From positions 3,833,501-3,897,500 of the forward strand of contig NZ_CP027666.1 in NCBI RefSeq assembly GCF_003008535.1: DNA of 64,000 nucleotides, in the 5' to 3' direction. Numbering within the stretch: position 1 is the stretch's first letter; the number at the start of each line of letters is the position of its first letter. The stretch is from Ottowia oryzae. Its GTDB lineage: Bacteria; Pseudomonadota; Gammaproteobacteria; Burkholderiales; Burkholderiaceae_C. The notes beneath the pieces are model-generated. The model did no database searches, was not told the DNA's origin, and was given only the letters and a program-made list of their open reading frames with translations. The position numbers and the translations under genes were made by a program. Below are positions 52,909-61,667 of this stretch, piece after piece.

Positions 52909-53563
52909 AACGGGAAATACCTCCTTCGCGGCCCGCGTCCAGTGCCGCCGCACGCCGCAGCCGCCTCGCTCAGCCAAAGAAAACCGTGGTGCCGCGCACC
53001 CATAGGCGGCCTGATCGCGCCGCGCCGGTGCGCTTGCGAGTGGGCACGCCAGACCGATGTGGCCCGACCACAAACCCCGACGAATCACGCCCAACCGGCG
53101 CCGCAGCCGGGGCGCGCCCCTTGGCAGACGCCCGCGCCAGAACGAAGTTCCCGCGCCGGGGCGCATCGCCTGGCCCGTCCTCCGAAAATTCTAGTCAGTG
53201 CTTGCTATCACCCGGTTGCCAAGTGTGTGCAGGCATGAGCAAACGTGACGGACGTGGGCGATGCGGTTGATGGGTGGCGGAGGGCAGGCACTCGGCAGCC
53301 GCTCAGTAGCCGCTCAGCGCGCACGAGGGAGCCGCGCGGAGGCTCACAATCACTTCAATTTTGATAGCTGCCAGCGCTGGTGCCGCCTGCGCCAGAGGCC
53401 AAAATCATCAGAAAGCAACCTGGACGAGGAGGCCGCACACGCCGGCTCGTCGCAGGCGATCAGCGCCGGGGATCAGCAGAGTAGATCGCGCCCACGCCGC
53501 GCCGCTGGGGCAGCGGCAACGCATTCGCGGCGCCCGCAGGCCAGCCGGCCCCAGCCGACCGGC
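52909..53563. other. 655-base region without a credible gene
   Basis: Between the acyltransferase start and the CTERM protein's end. It holds a repeat copy at 53351-53413. Open frames here are antisense or composition artefacts. I see nothing else. Confidence 0.5.
53351..53413 (+). repeat. Interspersed palindromic repeat, copy 18
   Basis: CAATTTTGATAGCTGCCAGCGC, TGGTGCC, CTGCGCCAGAGGCC, AAAATCATC. Core and second arm are near the family consensus. Confidence 0.9.
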
Positions 53564-54763
53564 TCAGCCCCGGCTGCGCTGCCGGCGCCAGGCGAACGCG
53601 CCCAGGCCCAGGCTCATCAGCACCAGGCCCCAGAAGCCCACGCTGGGCACGGGATCGATCTGCTCGGTCAGGCAGCGGGTGGCGTCCGCCGAGTTGGACC
53701 CGGGCGCGATGGCGGCGTAACCCAGCACCGTGCCGCTGGCGTCGACGTTCAGCAGGCGCCCTTCTGTGAAGCTGCCGCCTGCCACCCCAAGAGGCGTCTG
53801 GTTGGCAAAAAAGGCGAAGGTGCCGTCCGCCAGCTGCGCGGCGCCGCCATAGGGCTGGTCGCCCGCCTTGGGCAGGAACAGGAGATCGGACACGTTGTTC
53901 GATACAGGCAGGCTGGCCACGGTCTGCGTCACCGCGCCGCTGTTGAGATCTGCCCGCCAGTAGTAGGACGCGGCGGGTGTAGTGATGGAAAACCCGCTTC
54001 GCACAGGCGACCGGTAGCTGATGCCATAGGCGTAGGTGCCGGTGGCGTCAATGGCGAAGTCGCCGGACGAATTCAGCAGGATCGGCGCGCTCAGGTTGGT
54101 TACCTTCACCAGCTTGGGCGGGGTGGTGGTCACGTCGATGTGCAGCAGGGTCTGCATCTGCTGCACCGTGCCGCCGCTGCGGCCATACGCGCCCACGCGC
54201 AGCATGCCAACCACCAGGTAGCCGGTCACCGGGTCGATGTCGGCGGCGTTGAAGTTGGGGTTGGGGGACGGATCGAAGATGCTGTGCGCCGGGGTGCCGG
54301 TGGTCGCGAAGGCGCTGGCGTCGATCACCCCCAGGTTTTGCGCGCCCGCATCGCCGTAGCGCACCACCTGGAAGGCGCGATAGTCCTGCTGCCAGGTGGC
54401 CGGCGCGTCGGAGGTATCGGCCGAAAGCGCCCTAACGCCGTAGATGTACCCGTCCTGCGGCCGCATGCCCGCCGCCACCGTACCAGGCGATTGGCCCGTC
54501 CAGACCGTCGTCTGCGTAGCCGTCAGCCCGGCGCCGGTGCCGGACACGCCGACCTTGACCAGCGTGTTGGTGCCAGGGTTGCCCTCGGCGTAGCGAAGCA
54601 GGTAGAAGGCGTTTTCACTCGCCTTGCAGCGCGGCAAGGGGTTGCCCGCCTGCGCGTGCGCGGAAGTGCTGACGGCCAGCCCGGCCAGCAAGGCCAGTCC
54701 GAGGCCGGCTGAAGCCAGGGCGCGTTGGGGCAGTGAAAAGCGTTGGGATGTCAGTGCGTGCAT
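53564..54763 (-). CDS. Surface protein with IPTL-CTERM-like sorting tail
   Basis: 399 residues. Signal peptide about 1-37 (LLAGLAVSTSAHA). The body has repeated short beta-strand units (ENAFYLLRYAEGNPGTNTLVKVG, YIYGVRALS, GTYAYGISYRS) suggesting a beta-propeller, resembling DUF6923-type proteins. The C-terminus VPSVGFWGLVLMSLGLGAFAW followed by RRQRSRG is a tripartite sorting signal of the IPTL-CTERM type, usually processed by an exosortase (XrtH). No sortase gene is in the window. ATG at 54761-54763. Function unknown. Confidence 0.8.
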   Translation of the reverse strand: MHALTSQRFSLPQRALASAGLGLALLAGLAVSTSAHAQAGNPLPRCKASENAFYLLRYAEGNPGTNTLVKVGVSGTGAGLTATQTTVWTGQSPGTVAAGMRPQDGYIYGVRALSADTSDAPATWQQDYRAFQVVRYGDAGAQNLGVIDASAFATTGTPAHSIFDPSPNPNFNAADIDPVTGYLVVGMLRVGAYGRSGGTVQQMQTLLHIDVTTTPPKLVKVTNLSAPILLNSSGDFAIDATGTYAYGISYRSPVRSGFSITTPAASYYWRADLNSGAVTQTVASLPVSNNVSDLLFLPKAGDQPYGGAAQLADGTFAFFANQTPLGVAGGSFTEGRLLNVDASGTVLGYAAIAPGSNSADATRCLTEQIDPVPSVGFWGLVLMSLGLGAFAWRRQRSRG

Positions 54764-55035
54764 GGCGGGTCTCGATCAAGTCGCGGGGTGGCAAGGGCGC
54801 GCGGGAAAGGCCAAGCTGGCATCACCGCAGTCTCCGGCCCAATACCTTTGTTTGCATATTCGGGGCGCATGGTATTCACAAGGCCGAGCAGCCGCCAGCC
54901 CCTGAACTGGGGGTCGAGGGCCCAAAAACCTTGTGTTTTGTCAACCGTTTCTCATTCGGGCTTCCCCGCAATACCCTGCGCCGGCGTATCCGCCGGTGAC
55001 ACACCGCGCCAGAGTCCACACCCATAATCGCGCGC

Positions 55036-56685
55036 ATGCCACGCCCCAGCCAGTTGCTGCACCCGCAGCGCGACCCCGCGCCCACGCGCCCCGCGGCCAC
55101 CGTCTTGCTGCTGCGCGACGGTGCGCAAGGCATGCAAGTGCTGATGACGCGCCGCTCGGCCACCGCCAGCTTTGCCCCAGGTGCCTACGTGTTTCCCGGC
55201 GGCACCATCGACGAGGGCGACACCCAGTCGCACGCCCACGCCACGCGCCGCCCCTCGCAAAGCGACGCGCAACTCACGCAAGCCATCGCCGCCATCCGCG
55301 AGAGTTTTGAAGAGCTGGGCGTGCTGCTGGCCCGCCACGCCGATGGCCAACCGGCCACAGCAGCCGACATCGCCACGCTGGACCGCGCCGCGCCGCTGGC
55401 CCCCCAATGCGCCGCGCGCGGCCTGACGCTGGCCGCGGCCGACGTTTACACGCTGGCGCACTGGATCACCGACCGCGACCTGCCCCGCCGCTTTGACGTG
55501 CCGTTCCTGGTGGCGCGCATGCCCGAGGGCCAGACCCCGGTGGCCGACGAGGCAGAGCAGTTCGAGCCCGTCTGGGTGCGCCCGGCCGACGCGCTGGCGC
55601 GCCACGCTGCGGGCCAGTTCTTCATGATCTTCCCCACCCTTCGCACGCTGGAGCGCCTGCAGGCCTATCCCGACGTAGCCAGCGTGCTGGCGGCCTGCAC
55701 GGGTGAGCAGCCGCTGTGGACCAGCTGCCCGCGCGCCGGTTGGCTGGCTGGCGAAGACGCGCGCTATATGGAGCACGAAGCGCCTTTTGGCGAGCTGGCG
55801 CTGGTCACGCCCGACGGGCAGCAGCTGCACCATCTGGATTGGCAGTCGCGCCAGCCCGTGCCGCTGCTCAAAAACGTGCTGCGCCTGACGGCCAGCAACG
55901 CAGGCTTCATGACCGGGCCGGGCACCAACAGCTACCTGGTGGGCGATCCGCGCACCGGTTACATCGTGATCGACCCCGGCCCCGCCGACGCGGCCCACAT
56001 CGAACGCCTGTGGCGCGCCGCGGGCGACCAGATCAGGTACATCGTCTGCACGCATTCGCACGCCGACCATTCGCCCGGCGCCAAGCCGCTGCAGGCGCTG
56101 TGCAGCGACCCCAAGCCGCCCATCCTGGGCCTGGCCTCGCGCCCCACGGCGCGCGCCGCCAGCCAGTTCACGCCCGACCGTGAGCTACAAAATAATGAGC
56201 GCCTGGCGCTGACTGTGACTGCGCCAGAAGGCGAAATCACCCACACGCTGCGCACAGTGTTCACCCCCGGACATGCTGCGAACCACGTGTGCTTCGTGCT
56301 GGAAGAAGACGGCCTGCTGTTCAGCGGCGACCACATCCTGAACGGCAGCACCACGGTCGTCGACCCGCCCGACGGCCACATGGGCGACTACCTCGATTCG
56401 CTGGACCGGCTGGCCGACATTTGCCAAAGCGACGGCGTGCAGTTCATCTTGCCCGCGCACGGCTACGTGCTGGGCAACGCGGCGCAGGTCATCGCCCAGC
56501 TGAAGCAGCACCGCCTGGCGCGCGAGGCCAAAGTGCTGGCCGCCATGCTGGCCGCGCCGGGTGGCAGCATGGACGACTGGGTTGCCGCGGCCTACGACGA
56601 CGTGCACCCGCGCGTATGGCCCATCGCCAAGCGATCCATGCTGGCGCACGTCGAGCACATCCGCGCGCTGGGCGCCGCACCGTAG
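55036..56685 (+). CDS. Fused Nudix hydrolase / metallo-beta-lactamase-fold protein
   Basis: 549 residues. N-terminal Nudix domain (about 15-230): GGTIDEGD then AAIRESFEELG, with about 19 extra residues inside the Nudix box. C-terminal MBL domain (about 280-545): metal ligands in CTHSHADHSPG, FTPGHAANHVC, SGDHILNGS and LPAHG, as in the LACTB2 group. The two domains probably act on nucleotide or CoA derivatives and RNA-like or thioester substrates, but none is known. Residues about 384-401 are encoded by an interspersed repeat. ATG at 55036-55038. Confidence 0.9.
   Translation: MPRPSQLLHPQRDPAPTRPAATVLLLRDGAQGMQVLMTRRSATASFAPGAYVFPGGTIDEGDTQSHAHATRRPSQSDAQLTQAIAAIRESFEELGVLLARHADGQPATAADIATLDRAAPLAPQCAARGLTLAAADVYTLAHWITDRDLPRRFDVPFLVARMPEGQTPVADEAEQFEPVWVRPADALARHAAGQFFMIFPTLRTLERLQAYPDVASVLAACTGEQPLWTSCPRAGWLAGEDARYMEHEAPFGELALVTPDGQQLHHLDWQSRQPVPLLKNVLRLTASNAGFMTGPGTNSYLVGDPRTGYIVIDPGPADAAHIERLWRAAGDQIRYIVCTHSHADHSPGAKPLQALCSDPKPPILGLASRPTARAASQFTPDRELQNNERLALTVTAPEGEITHTLRTVFTPGHAANHVCFVLEEDGLLFSGDHILNGSTTVVDPPDGHMGDYLDSLDRLADICQSDGVQFILPAHGYVLGNAAQVIAQLKQHRLAREAKVLAAMLAAPGGSMDDWVAAAYDDVHPRVWPIAKRSMLAHVEHIRALGAAP
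56185..56238 (+). repeat. Interspersed repeat copy 19, inside the Nudix/MBL gene
   Basis: CTACAAAATAATGAGCGCC, TGGCGCTGACTGTGAC, TGCGCCAGAAGGCGAAAT match core, loop and second arm of the repeat. It is translated as ELQNNERLALTVTAPEGE between two conserved MBL strands. Confidence 0.65.
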
Positions 56686-56807
56686 CGCTGGCGGCCACGG
56701 CCGCCCGTCCACTTTCCTGATCTGCGCCACCCCGGCGGTCGTTACACGCCGCTACACTGGCTTCGGCCCGTGCACAGCGGGCCTTCAGGAGCAAGGGAGT
56801 ACACCGG

Positions 56808-58046
56808 ATGGCCTCAGTGCCCGTCCCCAAGGCTGCGGCGCGCACCGGCCGCCCGTCGATGCTGCGCGGCATCGACACGTACCGGGTGGCGTTCACGGGC
56901 TCTGGCGCCGAGTATTTCCGCGTGTGGGTGGTCAACATCGTGCTGAGCGTCGTCACCCTCAGCCTGTACACCCCCTGGGCCCGGCGCCGCACCGCGCAGT
57001 ATTTCTACGGCCACACCCAGATCGCGGGCAGCCCGCTGGAATTCGTGGCCGAGCTGCGCCGCATGGTGTTCGGCTTTCTGGTGTATTTCGGCTTCTACGC
57101 CGCGTACGAGCTGGCGGTGTACACCGAGCAGGACCTGGCCACCACGCTGCTGGCGGCTGCCTTCGCCGTGCTGGCGCCCTTCGTGTGGGCCAGCGCCATG
57201 CGGTTTCGGTACCGCGCCACGCGCTGGCGCGGCATCCGCCTGGCTTTCGTCGCGACGTGGAAAGAGGTGTACACGGCTTCATGGCCGGTGTTCGTCGTGG
57301 CGGCCGTGTGGGTGGGCGTGTTTTTCACCGCCGAGGCGCTGACCCCGGATGAATCGTGGATCAAGACCTGGGTGATCGGCCAGGACGACGTGCCCGCCTT
57401 GATGTGGGCGCTGCTGGGCGCGGCCGCATTGGCAACACTGCTGTGCGTGATTCGGCTGGACTTCAACTACACGCGCCTGCGCCTGTCGCGCGTGCGCATG
57501 GGCGGGCAGATGGGGCGCTGGAAATTGGGCTACGCCAGCTTCCTGCGGGTGTGGCTGGGGGCGCTGGGCATCTTCTTGCTCGGCCTGCCGGTCCTGGTCG
57601 CCACGTGGGTGGGCTTGAGCACCGTCATGTACCAGGCGTCGCGCTGGTTGGCCAGTCCCAATGGCGTGGTGGTGGTCGGCCTGCTGATGGGCGTGCTGAC
57701 CGTGCTGACCCTGGTGCTGGCCAGCCTGCCCGCGCGCGCCTGGCGCGAGGCGCGGCTGTTTCAGCTGGTGTGGAACAGCGCGGGCTTCGGCCAGATGGTG
57801 CGCACGCGCACCCGGCTGCGCACCAGCGCGTACCTGCGGCTGCGGGTGAAGAACGTGCTGCTTTCCTTCCTGACCCTCGGGTTTTACCGACCGTTCGCCA
57901 TGGCCAGCGAATACGCAGCCAAGGTCGGCTCGGTCAGCCTGTACGTGAAGGGCAACCTCGATCAACTGCGCGGCGAACTGGTGCAGGAGCAAGGCGCGTT
58001 TGGCGATGCGGCGGCCGACGCCTTTGGGCTGGACCTGATCGGCTGA
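56808..58046 (+). CDS. YjgN-family (DUF898) membrane protein
   Basis: 412 residues, about seven helices. DUF898 features: FTGSGAEYFRVWVVNIVLSVVTLSLYTPWARRR, RRTAQYFYGHTQIAGSPLEF, and a second homologous half with LRVKNVLLSFLTLGFYRPFA. The repeat of LYTPWA/FYRPFA suggests an internal duplication. Function is unknown. ATG at 56808-56810 after AAGGGAG. Followed 93 bases later by a paralogue, then an M48 protease. Confidence 0.93.
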   Translation: MASVPVPKAAARTGRPSMLRGIDTYRVAFTGSGAEYFRVWVVNIVLSVVTLSLYTPWARRRTAQYFYGHTQIAGSPLEFVAELRRMVFGFLVYFGFYAAYELAVYTEQDLATTLLAAAFAVLAPFVWASAMRFRYRATRWRGIRLAFVATWKEVYTASWPVFVVAAVWVGVFFTAEALTPDESWIKTWVIGQDDVPALMWALLGAAALATLLCVIRLDFNYTRLRLSRVRMGGQMGRWKLGYASFLRVWLGALGIFLLGLPVLVATWVGLSTVMYQASRWLASPNGVVVVGLLMGVLTVLTLVLASLPARAWREARLFQLVWNSAGFGQMVRTRTRLRTSAYLRLRVKNVLLSFLTLGFYRPFAMASEYAAKVGSVSLYVKGNLDQLRGELVQEQGAFGDAAADAFGLDLIG

Positions 58047-58139
58047 GCGCGGTAGAGCGCGGCGCACGTCTGCCGCAGCGCTTGCAGCCTCTACACTGCC
58101 CATCCACAAAAGCGAAGCGAGGACGAGGGAATCAAGGCG

Positions 58140-59390
58140 ATGGTTGACCAATTGCGCACCGCGGCAGCGGCCAGACCGCCCGAGCGGCGAAGCGCCCCCA
58201 TTGAAAAGCAGCCGGTTGAATTCACCGGCTCGGGCGGCGAATATTTCCGCGTGTGGATCGTCAACGTGCTGTTGTCGATCGTCACGCTGGGCATTTACAC
58301 GCCCTGGGCGCGGCGGCGCACGGCGCAGTATTTCTACAGCCACACGCAGGTGGCGGGCAGCCCGCTGGAGTTTGTCGCATCGCAGCGGCGCATGGTGTTC
58401 GGCTTTCTGGCGTTTGCAGGCTTGTACGTGGCGTACAAGCTGGCGATGCAGACGGGCCAGCAACTGGCGGCCAGCCTGCTGCTGTTCGCCTTCGCGGCGG
58501 CGGCGCCTGTCCTGTGGGCCGGGGCCATGCGCTTTCGCCTGGGCGCCACGCGCTGGCGCGGCATTCGCATGGCCTTCACCGCGACGTGGAAAGAGGTGTA
58601 TCTGGCCAGCTGGCCCGTATTCGCCGCCGCCGCCATCTGGACGGCGTTCTTCTTCATCGCTGCGGCCATCTCGCCGCATCCGCCCATCGGCACCGCAGGC
58701 GACGGGCCCGCGCTGAAGCTGCCCGCACTCATCCCGGCGGTGATCGGCTTGGGCCTGCTGTGCGTAGTGCTGACGCTGCTGTGCGCCATCCGCCTGGAAT
58801 ACAACTACCGCCGCCTGCTGGTGGCCCGCGCACGCATTGGCGGGCAGGTGGGGCACTGGAAGCCGGTGTACGCCGACTTCGTGAAGGTGTGGCTGGCCAC
58901 GGCCTTGTTCTTCGTCATCGCGCTGGTGCTGGTGGGCCTTGCGTTCAGCACCCTCACCGTGGCGGCGGGTTACCTGGCCAAGGAATGGGCGGGCAGCAAC
59001 ATCCTGACCGCGATTCTGATGGGCATCTTGGCCTTCGTGGTGATGCTGTTGCTGATGTTCATGCTGTCGGTGCCTGCGCGCGCCTACCGCGAAGCGCGCA
59101 TGTTCCAGCTGGTGTGGAACAACATTGGCGTGGCGCACATCGCGCGGTCCAAGACTTCGCTCAAGACCGGCGCCTTCATCTGGCTGAAGATCAAGAACCT
59201 GCTGCTCACGCTGATCACCCTGGGCTTTTACCGGCCGTTTGCCGTGGCCAGCGAATATGCGGCCAAGGTCGGCTCGGTCACGCTGTACATCAAAGGCGGC
59301 ACCGACCAACTGGTAGGTGAATTGGTCAAGCAGCAAGGCGCCTTTGGCGACGCCGCAGCCGACGCCTTGGGGCTGGACCTGATCGGCTGA
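58140..59390 (+). CDS. YjgN-family (DUF898) membrane protein, second copy
   Basis: 416 residues and clearly a tandem paralogue of the preceding gene: FTGSGGEYFRVWIVNVLLSIVTLGIYTPWARRR, QYFYSHTQVAGSPLEF, LTLITLGFYRPFAVASEYAAKVG and an almost identical C-terminal GAFGDAAADALGLDLIG. Differences cluster in the periplasmic loops. ATG at 58140-58142. Followed by the M48 protease 35 bases later. Confidence 0.93.
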   Translation: MVDQLRTAAAARPPERRSAPIEKQPVEFTGSGGEYFRVWIVNVLLSIVTLGIYTPWARRRTAQYFYSHTQVAGSPLEFVASQRRMVFGFLAFAGLYVAYKLAMQTGQQLAASLLLFAFAAAAPVLWAGAMRFRLGATRWRGIRMAFTATWKEVYLASWPVFAAAAIWTAFFFIAAAISPHPPIGTAGDGPALKLPALIPAVIGLGLLCVVLTLLCAIRLEYNYRRLLVARARIGGQVGHWKPVYADFVKVWLATALFFVIALVLVGLAFSTLTVAAGYLAKEWAGSNILTAILMGILAFVVMLLLMFMLSVPARAYREARMFQLVWNNIGVAHIARSKTSLKTGAFIWLKIKNLLLTLITLGFYRPFAVASEYAAKVGSVTLYIKGGTDQLVGELVKQQGAFGDAAADALGLDLIG

Positions 59391-59424
59391 CGCGCTGGCC
59401 TACCACCCGTTGCGCTTTCTCCCC

Positions 59425-60675
59425 ATGACCTCTCCCGCCTCGCCCGCGCCCACCGCCGCGCCCGCCGTGCTGAATGCCGTCTGGTTCGACGGCCGCAGTT
59501 CGCGCGCGCGGCCGGTGCAGATCGCCCTGCGCCCAGACGCCGGGGGCACGCGCCTCTTGCTGAAAGCGCTGGATGGCGAGCACGAGCGCCTGAGTCTCGC
59601 GGCGCGCGAGGTGGGCTGGCCCGAGCGCTGGTCCGCCGGGCGGGCGCCACCGCGCGTGGCGGTGGATCTGGGGCCGCACGGCAGCCTGCAGGTGGACGAC
59701 GTGGCGGGCTGGCAGGCCGCGCTGGCCGCCGCGCGCCACCGCGCGCCTTTGGCCGAACGCATGCAAACCCAGTGGCGCGTGCTGCTGGCCGTGCTGGTGC
59801 TGGCCGTGGCTGGCGTGGCGGCCTTTTACCGCTGGGGCACGCCGTGGGCGGCGGAGCAAATCACGCGGCACGTGCCGCTCAGCTGGGAACAGTCGCTGAG
59901 CGCGCAGGCCATGGAGCAGATCGACGCCAATTACCTCAAGCCCAGCCAGCTGCCCAAGGCGCGGCAGGATCAGCTGCGTGCCGAGTTCAACCAGCTGGTG
60001 GCGGCCATTACCCCCACGATGCGCCGTTACCCCAACTACAAGCCCGTCTACAAGCTGGAATTCCGGTCCAAGATGGGGCCCAACGCCTTCGCCCTGCCCG
60101 GCGGCACCATCGTGATGACCGACGCCATGGTCAAGCAAGCCGCCACGGTGCCGGGCACCGGCGACACGGCGCTGCTGGGCGTGCTGGCGCACGAGATCGG
60201 CCACGTGGAAAACCGCCACACCACGCGCATGGTGGTCGAGCAAGGCGTGCTGAACGTCGGCCTGGGCCTGGCGCTGGGGGATGTGTCCACGCTGGTGCAG
60301 ATGGGCGCGTCGGCGCTGACCGGGCTGGCCTACCAGCGCGGGCACGAATCCGAATCCGACTGCTACGCCGTGGCGCTGATGCGCCAGCGCGGCTTGTCCA
60401 CCACGCCCATGGCCGATCTGCTGCTGGGCCTCGACCGCTGGGACGACGGCAGCAACGACGGCGGGACCGAGAAAGCCAACAAACCAGGCACCACCGCACC
60501 GCGCAAAGACAAGGCATCGGCCGCACCCGCGGCCTCGGCCTCTTCGTCCGCCGACGCACCCCAGGCCGAAGCCAAGCGCGAGCGCGGCTGGGACTGGTTC
60601 AGCACCCACCCTGACACGGTGGGCCGTGCGGAACGGCTGAAGTCTGCGCAACCGGCGGACTGCAAACTGCGCTGA
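59425..60675 (+). CDS. M48-family zinc metalloprotease, membrane-anchored
   Basis: 416 residues from ATG 59425. A soluble N-terminal part (1-115), one TM helix (VLLAVLVLAVAGVAAFYRWG) and an M48 domain. Zinc site: His256-Glu257-x-x-His260 in LAHEIGHVENRHT, third ligand in GHESESDCYAVALM. A Ser/Ala/Lys-rich linker precedes the final RGWDWFSTHPDTVGRAERL, typical of the family. Only 35 bases after the second YjgN gene, so the three are one operon; this YjgN-M48 pairing is known elsewhere and suggests the protease acts on or with YjgN. Confidence 0.94.
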   Translation: MTSPASPAPTAAPAVLNAVWFDGRSSRARPVQIALRPDAGGTRLLLKALDGEHERLSLAAREVGWPERWSAGRAPPRVAVDLGPHGSLQVDDVAGWQAALAAARHRAPLAERMQTQWRVLLAVLVLAVAGVAAFYRWGTPWAAEQITRHVPLSWEQSLSAQAMEQIDANYLKPSQLPKARQDQLRAEFNQLVAAITPTMRRYPNYKPVYKLEFRSKMGPNAFALPGGTIVMTDAMVKQAATVPGTGDTALLGVLAHEIGHVENRHTTRMVVEQGVLNVGLGLALGDVSTLVQMGASALTGLAYQRGHESESDCYAVALMRQRGLSTTPMADLLLGLDRWDDGSNDGGTEKANKPGTTAPRKDKASAAPAASASSSADAPQAEAKRERGWDWFSTHPDTVGRAERLKSAQPADCKLR

Positions 60676-60687
60676 GCTGGGCTGCGT

Positions 60688-60723
60688 GAACGGGGCGGTA
60701 AGAACGGGGCGGTAAGAACGGGG
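60688..60723 (+). repeat. 14-base direct tandem repeat
   Basis: GAACGGGGCGGTAA occurs twice in full (60688-60701, 60702-60715) and then as GAACGGGG. It starts 13 bases after the M48 stop. Confidence 0.9.
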
Positions 60724-60872
60724 TTGCGCGAGCATTGCACGGTCGCGAGGCGATAAGCGGCGGTCACCGCCTTACGTGCGCAGGCCAACCCAAGGCCCAG
60801 TTAGGGGCGCAAGCAGCTCCAGCGCCTTGCGACTGTCACGGGTGCTGCGCTTGGCGGGCGTAGGCTTACCAG

Positions 60873-60935
60873 ACAACTAAAAACACCTTCCGGCGCAGCA
60901 CGGGTGTGCGCTAGCAGCTTCTATTTTTATAGCAA
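60873..60935 (-). repeat. Interspersed palindromic repeat, copy 20
   Basis: On the minus strand: GCTATAAAAATAGAAGC, TGCTAGCGCACACC, TGCGCCGGAAGGTG, TTTTTAGTTG. Between two convergent genes. Confidence 0.8.
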
Positions 60936-61015
60936 ATTCAGCGACAGCACGCACTCGCGCTACCGCGCAGCGCCGCAGACCGATCGCGCAGATTGGGGCG
61001 CCCGCGCGGGCAGAT

Positions 61016-61468
61016 TCAGACGTAGTAGCGCGCGATCGATTCGGCCACGCAGCATGGCTTGTCGCTGCCTTCGCGCTCCATCGTGACCTGCCAAGACAGC
61101 TGGCTGCCGCCCTCTACCGGCTCCACGGCGATCAAGTGCATGCGCGCACGCACGCGGCTGTTGACGGGCACGGGCGAAGGAAAGCGCACCTTGTTCAAGC
61201 CGTAGTTGATGCCCATGCGCACGTTTGACACGCGGAGGGTGCGGTCAAAAAACCCGGCCAGCAGCGACAGCGTGAGGTAGCCGTGCGCGATGGTGGTGCC
61301 AAACGGGCCGGCCTTGGCGCGCTCAGGATCGACGTGGATCCACTGGTGGTCGCCGGTGGCGTCGGCAAATTGGTTGATGTGCTGCTGCGTGACGGTGTGC
61401 CAGTCGCTCACCGCGACCTCCTGGCCAGTGCAGGCGGCCAGCTCGGCCAATGTCTCGAATGTTTTCAT
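61016..61468 (-). CDS. MaoC-family (R)-specific enoyl-CoA hydratase
   Basis: 150 residues, one hot-dog fold. The hydratase-2 motif FADATGDHQWIHVDPERA with catalytic Asp and His, then GPFGTTIAHGYLTLSL, is intact. It hydrates trans-2-enoyl-CoA, and such single-domain enzymes feed polyhydroxyalkanoate or fatty-acid pathways. ATG at 61466-61468. It stands alone, divergent from the transglycosylase gene. Confidence 0.95.
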   Translation of the reverse strand: MKTFETLAELAACTGQEVAVSDWHTVTQQHINQFADATGDHQWIHVDPERAKAGPFGTTIAHGYLTLSLLAGFFDRTLRVSNVRMGINYGLNKVRFPSPVPVNSRVRARMHLIAVEPVEGGSQLSWQVTMEREGSDKPCCVAESIARYYV

Positions 61469-61605
61469 GGCTGCCTTGGTTGGCGGGGCGGCTTGCCCCG
61501 GGTTGGACAGGCAATCAGCATAGCGGCGCACCGCCGTCTGGCAGCGTCATCAAGGGGGCACGGCTGTCGCCTAGGGGTCTTGCGGGGCGCGCCCTGGCCG
61601 CAGTG

Positions 61606-61666
61606 GTTGATGCAAGAATTTGCACCTTGGCGCAAGCCACGCCTGCGCAATCAGCTATCATTTTTG
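61606..61666 (-). repeat. Interspersed palindromic repeat, copy 21 (abuts transglycosylase ATG)
   Basis: On the minus strand: TTCAAAAATGATAGCTGATTGCGC, AGGCGTGGC, TTGCGCCAAGGTGC, AAATTCTTGCATC. It ends at the base before the ATG 61668 of the transglycosylase; the gene's leader is therefore repeat sequence. Confidence 0.8.
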
Positions 61667-61667
61667 A

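Larger units (their letters stand above)
60676..61015. other. Intergenic gap with tandem repeat and a repeat copy
   Basis: 340 bases between the convergent M48 and MaoC genes. It holds a 14-base tandem (60688-60723) and a copy of the interspersed repeat (60873-60935). The remaining 150 bases contain no recognisable gene. Confidence 0.55.

Noticed and set aside
53261..54712. 483-codon plus-strand frame opposite the CTERM protein
   Set aside because: Antisense to a protein with signal peptide and sorting tail; no domain in this frame.
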